Assembly (NCBI RefSeq): GCF_018691265.1
Contig: NW_024881322.1
Location: 16,974,989 to 17,038,988, forward strand
Reading direction: 5' to 3'
Source of the DNA: Tyto alba
Taxonomy: Eukaryota; Chordata; Aves; Strigiformes; Tytonidae
DNA: 64,000 nucleotides
Notes under the pieces: generated by a model
The model's database searches: none
Told to the model about the DNA's origin: nothing
Seen by the model: the letters and a program-made list of their open reading frames with translations, nothing else
Translations under genes and position numbers: made by a program
Shown: positions 47,906-60,029 of the stretch, in pieces
How positions within the stretch are numbered: position 1 is the first letter of the stretch
How the letters are laid out: every line of letters begins with the position of its first letter

Positions 47906-50820
47906 CATTTGCTAAAGTGTTTTTAAACAATTCCCATTCACAGTCAAGTTTTTCTGTTTGAACTCTTTAATCCTGAAGAGGTCTAGCTACTACTGCTACT
48001 AATATACTTAATAATGGGTTTATACTTCCATCAAGGAGCAACCAAAATATGTTACTAATACCAGAAACATATACACAGAAAATGTTTCTTTAGAAAAAGA
48101 CCTAGAAGACCAGAACCAACCCTATCCAAGGCCAAACTCAGTAGATCATCTGTATTCAACTATGCATTTAAATAGGTGCTTTAAAATAAGCCCCTGAAGA
48201 CATCCAGACATTCCTGAACAAGTCTTTGATAATGATAGATATTTTATTAAATTCTTGGTTGAAATGGACAACCATATACATAAACACATATTAAAACTAA
48301 AGTAAAAGACTACAAATGACTGTTAAGCTACAATTCTCATGACTGAATGATAGTATAATAGAAGTGTCAGATCACTATATTGTTGATGTCAATGACCCTA
48401 GATTTCAGTTATAAATTTATCATTATTAGAAGTTTTAATTCTGACCTATAAATTAAAATATTATATGCATATAATTATGTGTTAAAATATTTTATTTTAA
48501 AATATTTATTTTTGCTAGCCTGGAAATATACCTAATTTAAAAAAAAAAAACATAAATCAATGTCTTTGAAAGAGACCTTCGGACATGAGCGAGCAAATAG
48601 TCTTTCCATGTACACATGCATACAGACAATAAAGTTGTCTGAGTGAGTTTTGGTATATTGTTGGTAACAGATATAATGAAATTGCATGAAGTCCCTGTTG
48701 AATTGATGGCAGAATCTTTCAGGGAGTTACATAAAATTTTTGCTAAGTTTTGAGATTTTACATGCAATTCTATCTGGGACAGGGAATGTTCCTTATGGCA
48801 GTGATAGATTACTTAATACGTCCTCTAAATTTAATTTTAATTTGGCAAAAGGACAATAAAACCAGAATCGGGGAAAAAAGGCACGCGATACTTGTTTCTC
48901 ATCCAGTGATGAATTTTGAACATGGTCTAATATTTGCAATATGTTTATTATAAGTAATTTTTAAATACCTGGGGTTGATTGAATATAGGTAGTATATCCT
49001 TTCCTTGTCTTACACATCCCGAAGTTCATTGGGGGAATAGCTGTCATGCAAAGATACAGGTATCTTTCAAATTCTTCAACTGAGCCTGGTCCACAGTTTC
49101 ATAATTCTGCCCTGCCAGATCTTCAGATCAAAGGTGAGGTTATTTAATAAAGTACATAGTGGATACTTGATAATGTTAGATTCAAATGCATTTAGAGTCA
49201 GTCAGGCATGTAGGAAACAAGGCCTTCTGTGTTTGGGATCTGTTGTGTATAGGAAGAAGAAGAGAAACTTAAAGCATAATTTTTCTAAGCAGAAAGCCTT
49301 CGGTTCATTTGGAGTTGCAGAAGAGCCATGTGAGGACACAGTGTCCTGGCAGCAGTTCTTGGAGTAAGGTCTAGTAAGGTTTAGGGTGGTGCTTGTTTGG
49401 GGCAGTGTAAGGCAGCTGTTTGTTGATGTCTGGAATGTGGTTGTGAAGGGCTGCTCCTCACTGCAGCAGACGAGAGAAGCCCCGGGGTATCGCTGCTAGA
49501 GGAATGACTGCCTGAAAGTGCCTCATGACTGCAGGAGAACAGTCCAGTCTGCACAGAATGAGAGAGGACATATAGTTGTTACATGACAGTGACTTCACTG
49601 GATGGGCCAATGCATCAGACTATTCTTTTTAGACCATAAAGATGTTATGCTTTTGGGGGTTTTTTGCTTGTTTGTTTTTTGTTCTGGTGTAATTAAACAC
49701 TTGCATAAATTTTATTATCAAAACCTTTTTATACATTTTAACTTCTCTCATACTAGTGTACAGCACCAGTAATTACACTGAATTCTGGCAAAGTTCCACT
49801 GCAGTTTTTTAGTGTATCAGATATGAGAATTTAGTGCAGTTTAATTATAGATTTCTCAGTTGTATTCCAGATATTTATCTCCAGTGGTTCTTTGAAATGA
49901 CTCTTTCTGGTTTTCATATAAAACTATTTGTGATGAAAAAAATAGTCCTTACAGCTAAAAGGTTTAAAGTTGTCTAGCTTCTTTTTTGGTAATTTAAACT
50001 CGTAATATTTAACCATGCCAAGGCATTTAATTGAATGACAGAAGCTGGATCTTTATAATTAGAAATATTTCAAGTACCATAACATATTTTAGCACCTCGT
50101 TTATATCAGTCATCTTCTCTTTGAGGTTTAACATTGATCACAAAGTTATTTGCTGTGGCCATATCTTGCGTAGCTGAACACAGACATAACTTTGTGGCTG
50201 ATACCAAAGATCTGTGTACTTCATTTTTATTATCTTTCTTGAGTTTTCCGGGTATCTCCCCTGTAATTGTCCTATTTAACTGAAATTCACACACACACAG
50301 TCATATATATATATATGAACTGTTTGGTACTACTAGACAGTGAAACTTTCAGAAAGAGAACCTTCATGAAGCAGACCTTTTTTTTTTTGTTAATAAAGCA
50401 GATCAAGCTAATATGGAAATATTGACAAGATACTGGCAAACTATCATGAATAGACCTGTGTAGACTAGACGTATGAGTAGATAATGAGCTACAGTTCTTT
50501 TTTAAAGTATAGCATTTTAAAGCACAATGTGTTTGATCAAAATATGTTTGCTGTTACTGCACAGTCGAATATATTAACAAAGACTGTTCACTTGAGCTAA
50601 AAATACATCCAAATAAAATTAGATTATAGATTATGCAACTCCTATATTCAACCCCTTAAAAATGGTACCAGAGATAAACCTCAACATTACATTGATGCAA
50701 CAACAACCAACCAATCGTGTACCAAATGTTTCACAGAAATTATACTGTACATCAGCTGTCTTCTAACAGCCCACTTTTCATTTTAAATTATGATTACCCT
50801 CATCTGATTAGATTACAGGC
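47906..50820 (+). other. CNTNAP2: Intron 1 sequence, no element recognised
   Basis: AT-rich DNA with a short CA run at 50288-50299 and an AT run at 50302-50316. No exon, RNA or transposon signature was seen. Confidence 0.55.
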
Positions 50821-51855
50821 TGTTGTGGTTTGAACTCAGAAGGCAACTGAGCACCACGCAGCTGCTCATTCCCCCCTTCCCCCCCAGCACTGAGAAGGAG
50901 AAAATAAGTCACGCTTAAGATTTGAGATAGGACAGAGAGGGATCAATCACCCATGATGGTCACGGGCGAAAGACAGGCTCATTAGGGGAAGAAAAAAAGA
51001 ACATAAGTTCATTACAGACAGTCATAACAACACTTAACAGACAGAGTAGGACAGTGAGAAGCATTACCACATCTTGAGAACACCTTCTCCCCACCCCTCC
51101 CTTCTTCCCGGGCTCAGCTCTGCTCCCGATATCTCTGCCTCCTCCCCTCATGGGTGCAGGGGCAGGGAATGGGGGGTGCAGTCAGTGCTGCCGCTTCTGC
51201 CATCTTCGGTGGGGGCTGGGAGCAGGGAAAACTTCTGGAACTTGTTCCCCCTGCTTTAATGTGGTCCCCCTCTCATAGCCGACAGTCCTCCACAAACTTT
51301 CTCCAACTGGAGTCCCTCTCATGGGCTGCAGCCCTTCCCAAGCTGCTCCGGCATGGGACACCCTCGCATGCTGCAATCCTCCCAGCGCTGAACTACAACA
51401 GCGGGGGCTGCTTCTTCCCACAGGGTCCCGTCTGACTTCAGGCACAGTCACCTTAATTGTTCATTTGGGGTGCCCCGCAGGCCCTATATCAGTGCCTGCT
51501 CCACCGTAGATCTCCATGGGTGGCAGGGGGGGGCCGCCCTGCCGTCTCCCCACAGGGTACAGGGGGGTCTCTGCTCCGGCACACCTCCCCCCTCCTTTCT
51601 TCCCCCGTTCCTCCACTGACCTTGGTGTTTACGCAGCTGCCCCAACTCCTCCTCACACATCCTACTGCTCTTCACCACGTCCCTTCTTAAATACATTATG
51701 CCAGAGGCACAGCCACCATCGCTAATTGGCTCGGCTTTGGTGGAGAGGTGGGTCTGACTTGGGGCCAGGGGAGCTTTGAGAAGCCTCTCACAGGGGCCAC
51801 CTTTGTGACCCCTCCCCTGATACCCGAAAACCTCACCACACTCAAACCCAGGCCA
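50821..51855 (-). mobile_element. Solo LTR, copy B, same family as copy A
   Basis: The element begins TGTTGTGGTTTGAACTCAG and ends AACCCAGGCCA on the + strand. It is flanked by a perfect 5-bp duplication CAGGC (50816-50820 and 51856-51860), and its length is 1035 bp. It aligns with copies A and C throughout, for example over AGTAGGACAGTGAGAAGCAT at 51045-51064. The - strand TATTTAA box (TTAAATA on + at 51688-51694) is about 161 bases from the presumed LTR 5' end, matching the other copies. There is no internal region. It is antisense to CNTNAP2. Confidence 0.9.
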
Positions 51856-51860
51856 CAGGC

Positions 51861-54800
51861 TGTGGAAGAAAGGTGCTACATTATGAATTCCATCCATGAT
51901 TTCCATCATCTTTCTAATTTTTCCATGTGACATTATTAAGCAGCAGATTCTATGAGGCAGCACAGTGATTCTACTTTTTGGGATTTTAAATGGGAAATAA
52001 TGCATTTCAGAAGAGTAGCTGTACATCAATTACACAAAACTCATTAGTAAAATTAGAGGGTGGTCCACTTTTTAAAATTTGTGTATGAACATCTTTTCCT
52101 GCTCCCTTAGAAATTCATGATGGTTTTCATTTTGTCTTTCCTATGTTTACTTCTTTGCTGCTGCATATTGTTAGGCTTCTAGTTGGTCAGATGGAATGGA
52201 GAAATGAAATGAACACAGTATTTTTGGTATAGAATGACTCAAACAATCATTGTAAATACACCTTTATTTTGCCATCAACTTGTTTCTTTCAGAAGATGAC
52301 AAGTGCCTGTACAGTGCCTGTCAGAATGATGCTCTAGTCCATGACTGTAGATCATAGCTGCCCCATCAAATAACACCTTATGTATTGTAACAAAAAAGGA
52401 CCCAGGTTTTGCCATCCTTATCCATATTAAGTGTTACCTACTGTGGCATTAGTTCCACTGCTCTCACAGGGTAATGTACTGGTCAACAGGGATCAAAATG
52501 GCATAATATATGAATAATTTCTTAATACAGTCCTTAGTATTGAAGCAGAGAGACTGTTTGCTATTCATGAATTAATGACTAAAAAGGAAAAATTTAGAAA
52601 TTTTAAAAATGAAATCTTAAGTTTTGTTTTGTTGAATGGAGCTTGGAACAATATAAAAATAAAAAGTCCTGTTTGGTTTAATTAACTTGCTGTTGGAGCA
52701 GAGAAGTACACAGAGATGCAGGGACATGCTCTTCCAGGTGTGCAGCATTTTATGCTAATCTGATGCAAACTGGGCAGTTTTCCAAGCTAACAGGAGCTCC
52801 AGGGAGGTTTTTCCTCTTGTACCCCCATATTATCAGCTCCTGAGGAAGCTCTTGCAGTTAAACTGAGCCATGTCCTCTTGTGATTTAAGTAGTACTTTTG
52901 AGGTGCTGCAGGAGTGTTCCCATAGCCCATTTTCAAGCCCTACTCTTAGAAAGAATAGAATGAAGTAGTGTTCACTGAGCATCCTGAATTCATCATTAAG
53001 AGAAGCCATGTAATGTAAAATGAATTAGTTCTGGAATACAAATATAAAAATTATTGTTGGGAATGATATAGAAACAAGTGAAGGACAAAAATAGAATGTG
53101 TTTACTTAGCATTTGACTTCAAATAGAAAAAATGAAGAAAGGTAGAAATGTCTCTATATTTTCAGAATGAGACAATGTAATCTTTTGTAGAAACTAAAGA
53201 AAAGCCTTATGATTTATAAAAGATTTGGGGAGATTTGTGAATAAATGAGTAAAATCCAAAATGAAAAAAAAAAAAAAAAAGAAAGAAAAAGTGCAACTTG
53301 ATTTTGTCTTTATTTTGGAGTAGTTTTGTTGTTTGTTTGTTTGTTTGTTTTTTTCCTTTTTTTTTTTTTTTTTTTTTTCCTGAAACATAGCCCTTTCTTT
53401 CCAAATTAAGGAAGTGGTTCTAGAATCCCAGTTCCTGTATTGTTCTGATTATAATGCTCTTTTTAACCCTTTGACTTTCCCCATTCCATAAAACTATTCT
53501 ACTTTGAAACACTTCTATTCCTGGAGGTGATATGAATATGCTTTCTGAATGTTGCCCTCCAGGTGGCTGAAGAGGGAATGTGCCTCCTTTACATCATCGT
53601 GAAAACTACGGAGCTTTTGCTCTAGTTTTTCTTCCTTATGTATTTGTTTGTGGGTCATTGAACAAATAGAAGCTGAAAAAACATCAAACAGATCAAAAAA
53701 ACAAAGCTGTGTTCAGAATGAGTCATTTAACTCCAGAACAAAGATCTACTCAGTGAAGCTGAGAAACATGTGAAAACGATGGCCTATTTTCGTTAGATAC
53801 ATACTTTGGAAATCTTCACTTTATTGCACTTTAAATAGCCCTCTTTTGTTTCTAAATGATAAAGGACCCCAGGATGGAATATGCCAGAGAGAGAAAGAAA
53901 GAAAATTTGACATAAGAGGCAGAGGGTAAACTTGTACAAGTAAAGAAATACTCAAGTTTTAGCTCTCCCTTGAGCCTGCCAGTCATTTACCATGTTGTTA
54001 TTCTTCCATTGGGAAAATTTGGTACCAAGGATTCCCAGGCTTGTGAGATGTGATTTTCTTGAAAAATATGAGGAACAAGAGTGGAGTGGTCATAGTCGCC
54101 CAAATCATCCTTTCAGATGTGCAAGCATTTTCTAATGGTTTCTCTGTGAATTATGTTGAAAGTTTTCATTATACAGTAGGATATTGTTCAGTGCTCAGGC
54201 CTCTGCAGAAGGGCAGTGTTGCTGCTTTAGTCACTGCAGATGTTTGACTGCAATAAAGTGACTCTATTTCTCTCTGCTCAGAAGTGATATCCCTCTGTGT
54301 TCAGCAAAACTAAAATAAATTTTTAGTGCATAGCAGTCTCTCAGATTGTCTCAGTGTCAGTCACTATTAATCACTTTATATGGAGCCATGAAGACCATTC
54401 CTGTTGTCCTGCCAAGTGTGCTAAATGTGTCTCAGCACTGAATAAATGCCCAGTGAGAGGTTGATCACTTGCCTCCTGTTGGTTGGTGGTGAAACCATCA
54501 CTGCCTTCTATGAAACTACCTGTGAAACTTTAATGGGTGATGTAGATGTCAAGCAAAGGGAAAGAGAAAAAGACGAAGATGTGATGGTCAGTGCACTGAC
54601 AGAAATATGTTCCCTCTGCGCAGAAGCAGCTCTGCTTCTCGGTTGTGTAGGTGGGTCAGTTGGTATGAGGGTAGGTAGGTCAGTCAGACCAACACACAAC
54701 CTCTACAGACCAAGGACTGTTGAAACACTGGTGCTGGTCCTTGTTGCAAGATACAAAGGAAGGGTATCACCGGTAAAAGACACACTGAAGTATGTTAACA

Positions 54801-55905
54801 ATCTCAGAATTCTGGAGCCAGAGAGCACTTGGCAACAGATACTTGGATGATATCCTGTATATTACAAGATAGCAACAGGACCCTAATTTTTCTCAGTCCT
54901 CATTTTCATTTTTATCTTACTGATCTTGAGGAGCTTTCAGTAATTTCTCTTCTGCAACTTAACTACTTTTAATGTCTGACAAATGTTTCTGTTGCTGGGG
55001 GATAGCTTTTCCAAGAAAGCTGTAGGAATGATGGGAAACTGTTATGGACTTGCAGAGTGTGTGTACTATTTGCTTATGTCTGTCTGACTCACATTTGTGT
55101 TGAGCTTATGCTCTGTGTCAGTACAAGATTGATGAGGTACTGTAATGCTGATTCATACTGAATAAGCTGCTGATTTAATTGAGCACTGATGGACTAAATG
55201 GACATAATATCAGCATTAAAATGTAATTTTTTTGTTTATTTAAAAGTCACTTTGAGATTTGTTTTGTAGCCAGTTGCAATAATATTGTATACTATTCTAT
55301 CTAACTGAAGTAGCAAGATTTTTCCTTGCCATCAAATTTTAATTGATAGTCCTAACATAATAAGTAGGATAATAGTACAAAGAAATAGAGAAGCGAGGAG
55401 TTGATAAGAAATTAAGCATTCAGATGGCTGGCAATGTTAAAGATAGATAGTAATTATCCTCCTCTGATAGTTATATGAAATCTGATTGATGTTTCTCTGA
55501 ACAGAGTAAATGAAGCATGTTATTTTTCCTTTTTCTTTTGAAGTTATTTTGTATCGTGATTGTAAATTCCTAAGAGTCACTAGTGCACCGTACTGTGAAT
55601 TAAAGGATAGTAGTTATGTTAACTTACTTTCTGCCTTCTCCTTTCCATCTGTCTGCACACATGCCATCTGTCCAAAACAGATTATGGACCACTGAAACTA
55701 CTTTTCTCTGTTGTATGGACAGATAGGGATTGAAGAGCTGTGAGCTTTAAAACCTAACTGGTAGACAGGATCCTGCTTCTCCTCTTTCTTTATCTCCTTG
55801 CCTCCTCACCCTGCTGCTACTGAAGTATGTAACATCTCTCCCCGTCCCGTTTTGACCAGTTTATGTCCATCCATTTATCAACCAACTCCTTCTACTTCTG
55901 GTTCC
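51861..55905 (+). other. CNTNAP2: Intron 1 sequence with T/A-rich simple repeats
   Basis: AT-rich intron DNA. The main structure is the simple-repeat cluster at 53264-53378. The longest frame, 134 codons at 54446-54850, starts with ATG but resembles no family I know and has no visible splice or promoter context. I treat it as chance. Confidence 0.5.
53264..53378. repeat. A17, TTTG and T22 simple-repeat cluster
   Basis: A17 lies at 53264-53280. A TTTG tetranucleotide tract lies at about 53327-53350, and a T22 run at 53357-53378. The A and T ends could pair as an inverted repeat. Confidence 0.9.
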
Positions 55906-56135
55906 GAAGGAATCATAAAATGGTTTGGGTTTGAAGGGACCTTTAAAGACCATTTGGTCCAACCACCCTGCCATGAACAGGTTGCTCCAAGCCCCGTCCA
56001 ACCTGGCCTTGAACCCTTCCAGGGAGGGGGCAGCCACAGCTGCTCTGGGCACCCTGGGCCAGCGCCTCACCCCCCGCACAGGGAACGATTTCTTCCTTAC
56101 ATCTAAGCTAAATCTACTGTGTAGGAAAGCTAGAC
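55906..56135 (-). mobile_element. CR1 LINE 3' fragment
   Basis: On the + strand it starts GGAATCATAAAATGGTTTGGG, the complement of the CR1 terminus and its CCAACC box. It continues through GAAGGGACCTTTAAAGACCA and the GC-rich segment shared with the copies at 24.4 and 44.2 kb (GGGCAGCCACAGCTGCTCTG). It ends about 56135 in a degenerate part of the ORF2 end. It is a short 5'-truncated copy of about 230 bp, antisense to CNTNAP2. Confidence 0.92.
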
Positions 56136-56140
56136 AGCAT

Positions 56141-59010
56141 CAGAAAATATGGCCTTAAAGAGTCTAGAGGAAGATGGTTGTTGTCTTCAGGCATAAGGAA
56201 ATAATATAATCTTTTTTGACCAATTCTGGCCTGGTCCCTACTGTTGCTTCAAACTGGAAGAGAAGGTGCATTTGGATTTTAGGGCTTGTTAAGCATATCT
56301 GTGATTTCTGAATGTAATGACATGCTGTATCATTACGTCAAGTCCTGTAGAAATGGTTCTCCCAGTCTTCGCTCACATTTTCTCTGTATAAAAAATATTT
56401 AGTTCAGAACTATTGTTGTCATGAAGAATATTTATATTCTGAATTTAAAAAATCACTCCTCTTTGATTCCTGAAGATTTACCTTTCATGAAATACCAGCA
56501 AAAGCGTTATTTCTATTGTGAAGCATTTTCAGAGATGGGAGTTGATTTCATTTTTCTCCTCACTGGGAAAGGAAATTGCTTTTGGTTTTATATTAAATCT
56601 GAAATGTGGTAGCTCAAACTATGTAGTTTTCATCATGTTGTGATGCCATGTGTGTATATATTGAGAGTTTTTTTGTAAAGGGCAAAAATGTTTCCTTTCT
56701 TATGAGTGCAAGGCAGAGATGATCATCTCACAAAGCAAAATCTACTATAATAGCAAGGAATCTTTCTGTTGGAAACCCAGAATGGACTGACCTTACATAT
56801 TAATGTTGACCATTTATATAGGCTGTATTGAGCTGACAGAAGAGAAATTATCTTGTAGAAGGAAAATTAATTTGCTACTTCTAACTATTTTCCTCTGGAG
56901 CATAACCAGTAGGTAATAACCTTTTTTTTTTTACTGACCATTTTTCACTCTTAGTAAAGTCAGTATTATTGTTTGTCTTGAAGAACATTGTGAAAAGTCA
57001 AGTGAAAGACTGGGATCATAGTGCTTGAAAGTGCTTAGAGACGGAGGTCTTCTGCTAGGTTCTTGAAGGATTTAGATCTTGGATATTAACTTAGAAATAT
57101 AATAGACAAATTACTGTAGTGTGTGTCTCATTGTAAGTAACCCTGTCTAGTGAATCAATCTGTGAAGATAGACTCTTGAATATAACAGCTTACCTCAGTA
57201 CTTCACTTGGGAGTATGTATGTGATTTATATAGTTGTTGAGTCCTATAAAATGTAGTTGAAGACAGTGGGAACCAGGTAAGCCAATTTTGACATTCTGAA
57301 ACAGAGACACTCAGAATTACAGGTATATCACAAAAACAGACAAATCAAGAAAAAAGTCTAATGAATGAGGATTCTGTCTACAAAGTTATGGCATTAAAGT
57401 TCCTTTTAATTCTCTGACCAAGTCTAGAAAAAGAAGACAGAACCAAGAAGACAGACTAGAGATGGAAGTAAGTACTGGAATTTCAAACAGAATTCAAAAT
57501 TCAGTGGAATAAGGTCAGTCTTTTTAGGTCAGACGTGTCCATGCATGTCTTTCTCAAAACACTGCATCAGGATATATTTGGCCTTTTTTTTCAGATGTGG
57601 GTGCACATGAGGTGTCCCTTTGAACTGTTTGAGCTTCTCTGTATCATATACACTTTATAGTGTTGAAATAGGAATGCATCCCCCAAAAGGACTTGTAGGA
57701 TGGCATGGTTGCAAGTAGCAGTTACTAGAAAACTGAAATAAGCTACATGAGTAACTGAAAAAAGGGAGATAAATGTAAAAACGAAGATAATAAGACTGAA
57801 CTGTCAACTGAACTATAAATAAAATCATATCATAATTACGAGAAACCACAACAGTTGTTCCAAGTATGCTTGTAGGAGTGAAAAGAATCTATTGACAAAT
57901 GTCTCATTTATGCAGAGCCACAAAAATAAGCACAGCACTGAAAATTTCTCAGAGAATTTTCAATGGAATTTCAGTGGCATGATTGGCATTTTATCACTAT
58001 TCATACATTTAAGACAGTACTCTGCTTCCCAAGAAGAAAAATGTTATTTACAAGTATAGCCCATTATTTGTACTTATAAATCAGTGAGTGCCATGCTTTG
58101 CTTTAATAACTCTGATTACAGAAAGAAATGAACATACAGTTATGAAGTATCTCATAGTAATTCAGAATATAAAGAGGTAAATGCTTTTAATAACACGCAA
58201 ACTGTATGTATCAAAGGAAAATTGTTCTGCTGTCAGTTTTAATGAGGACTATAGTTACTTTTCAACACTGGCGTTTAATGCTTACAAAGTTTTGTTTTCA
58301 TTCTTTCGGTCTTCCTTCTGCCCCAAGCAGACATTTCAATTAATTTAAATGAAAATAATTATATCATATTCCAGTAGATTCTTATCCTTTGATTTTGGCA
58401 GAGGAGCAAGAGGGGAAAATAAGACATCTTCCCAAATATTCCAGAGGGCAAATCCATACTAATATGTGAGATGGACACATAAAGAGTTGAATATATGTGA
58501 ATACATTCTGCCTGATGTTTTATGATAGAAGGGATGTGGAGACCTTAAGGGCAAGGATTAGAACTTCCTTCTGTATCGTGTTCTTTATATTTTTCAGGGG
58601 AAGATTTAATGGACTACCAGACATATTTGCAATACACATGTAATTTGCAGCTGGGGTGTGTAAAAATCTAATATGGAGGGGAGCTCCCCTAAAACTGTCC
58701 AGAGGCTGTGGGTGAAGACAGAGAACCTGGAGCTGTTATGGTTCCCTGAAGTTTTTATTGCACATTACACGTTTTGACCACTTCTGGATGTATAAATGGA
58801 ATATTCAAACCATTTGTAAGAATGAACCTCAAATGGAAATCTGGCCATGTGTTATATATGCCTTTAATAAGAGGAGAGAGAGTAGCGTGCATAAAACAAT
58901 GATTGTAACACAACTGATGGCAGCAAAACTTTCAATAATGGATCTCTATCTTCTTTTCAGTACAATAATATTTTCATAAAACATATTAAGATAGTATAGC
59001 CCCATATTAT
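56141..59010 (+). other. CNTNAP2: Intron 1 sequence, nothing recognised
   Basis: AT-rich DNA without a repeat, RNA or exon signature that I can support. Confidence 0.55.
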
Positions 59011-59015
59011 ACAGT

Positions 59016-60024
59016 GGTGGTTTGAGCCCAGAAGGCAACTGAGCACGGCACAGCTGCTCCCTCACCCCTTCTTCCCACAGGAATGGGAAGGAGAAAATAC
59101 AACAAAAGGCTCCGGAATCAAGATAAGGACAGGGAGGGGTGACTCACTCATTATGGTCACGGGCAAAAGGCAGACTTGATAGGGAAAGAAAAAGAGCATA
59201 TATTTAAATCAAATACTAACAACACTACTTAACAAACAGAGTAGGACAGTGAGAAGCATTACCACATCTTAAAAATACCTCCCCCCACCCCTACCTTCTT
59301 CCCGGGCTCATCTTTGCTCCCAATTTCTCTTCGTTCTCCTCTGCCAGAATCACAGAGGACAGGGGATGAGGTTTGCATTCAGTTCATCACCAATTGTCTC
59401 TGCCACTCCTTCCTCATCAGGGGGAGGACTTCTCAGACTCTTCCCCTGCTCCAGCATGGGGTCCTTCTCACAGCAGACAGTCCTACACAAGCTTTCTCTG
59501 ACATGACTCTTTCCCACAGGCTGCAGCTCTTCCCCAGATGCTCCAGTGTGGGTCCCTCCTGCGTGTTTCTGTCCTCCCAGTGATGAACTACAACAGAAGG
59601 GGCTGCTTCCCACAGAGTCCCAGCCGTTTTGGGTGCAGCCACCTGCTCTGACCGTCCTCCACAGGCTGCAGATGGGCATCTGCTCCACCAGTGACCTCCA
59701 TGGATGGCCCTGCCCTCTCACTATGGGCTACAGGGGCATCTGTGCTCCAGTGTACCTCCCCGCCTTCCTCCTTCCTTCCACTGACCCGGGTGTTCGCATA
59801 GGTGTCCTTCTCGCAACTCCTCCTCCCAGCTCCCAGTCCTCCTCCCATATTCCCCTTCTTAAATATGTTCTTGCAGAGGTGCAGCCAGTGTTTCTAATTG
59901 GCTCGGCCCTGGCCAGAGTTGAGTCTCACTTGGAGCTGGGGGAGCTTCAAGAAGCTTCTCACAGGGGCCACTGCTGTAGCCCCTTCCCCCGCTACCAAAA
60001 ACCCCAACATAGAAACCCAGAACA
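59016..60024 (-). mobile_element. Solo LTR, copy C, same family as copies A and B
   Basis: The left edge reads GGTGGTTTGAGCCCAGAAGG and the right edge AACCCAGAACA. A perfect 5-bp duplication ACAGT is at 59011-59015 and 60025-60029. The first bases of the canonical TGT terminus appear lost or altered at the left edge, so that border is good to within about three bases. Shared landmarks with copies A and B include AGTAGGACAGTGAGAAGCAT near 59240. A - strand TATTTAA box (TTAAATA on + at 59859-59865) lies about 159 bases from the presumed LTR 5' end. There is no internal region. It looks about as diverged from A and B as they are from each other. Confidence 0.87.
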
Positions 60025-60029
60025 ACAGT

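Noticed and set aside
54446..54850. 134-codon ATG-initiated frame in intron 1
   Set aside because: No family resemblance, no promoter or splice context, and a length possible by chance in 64 kb.
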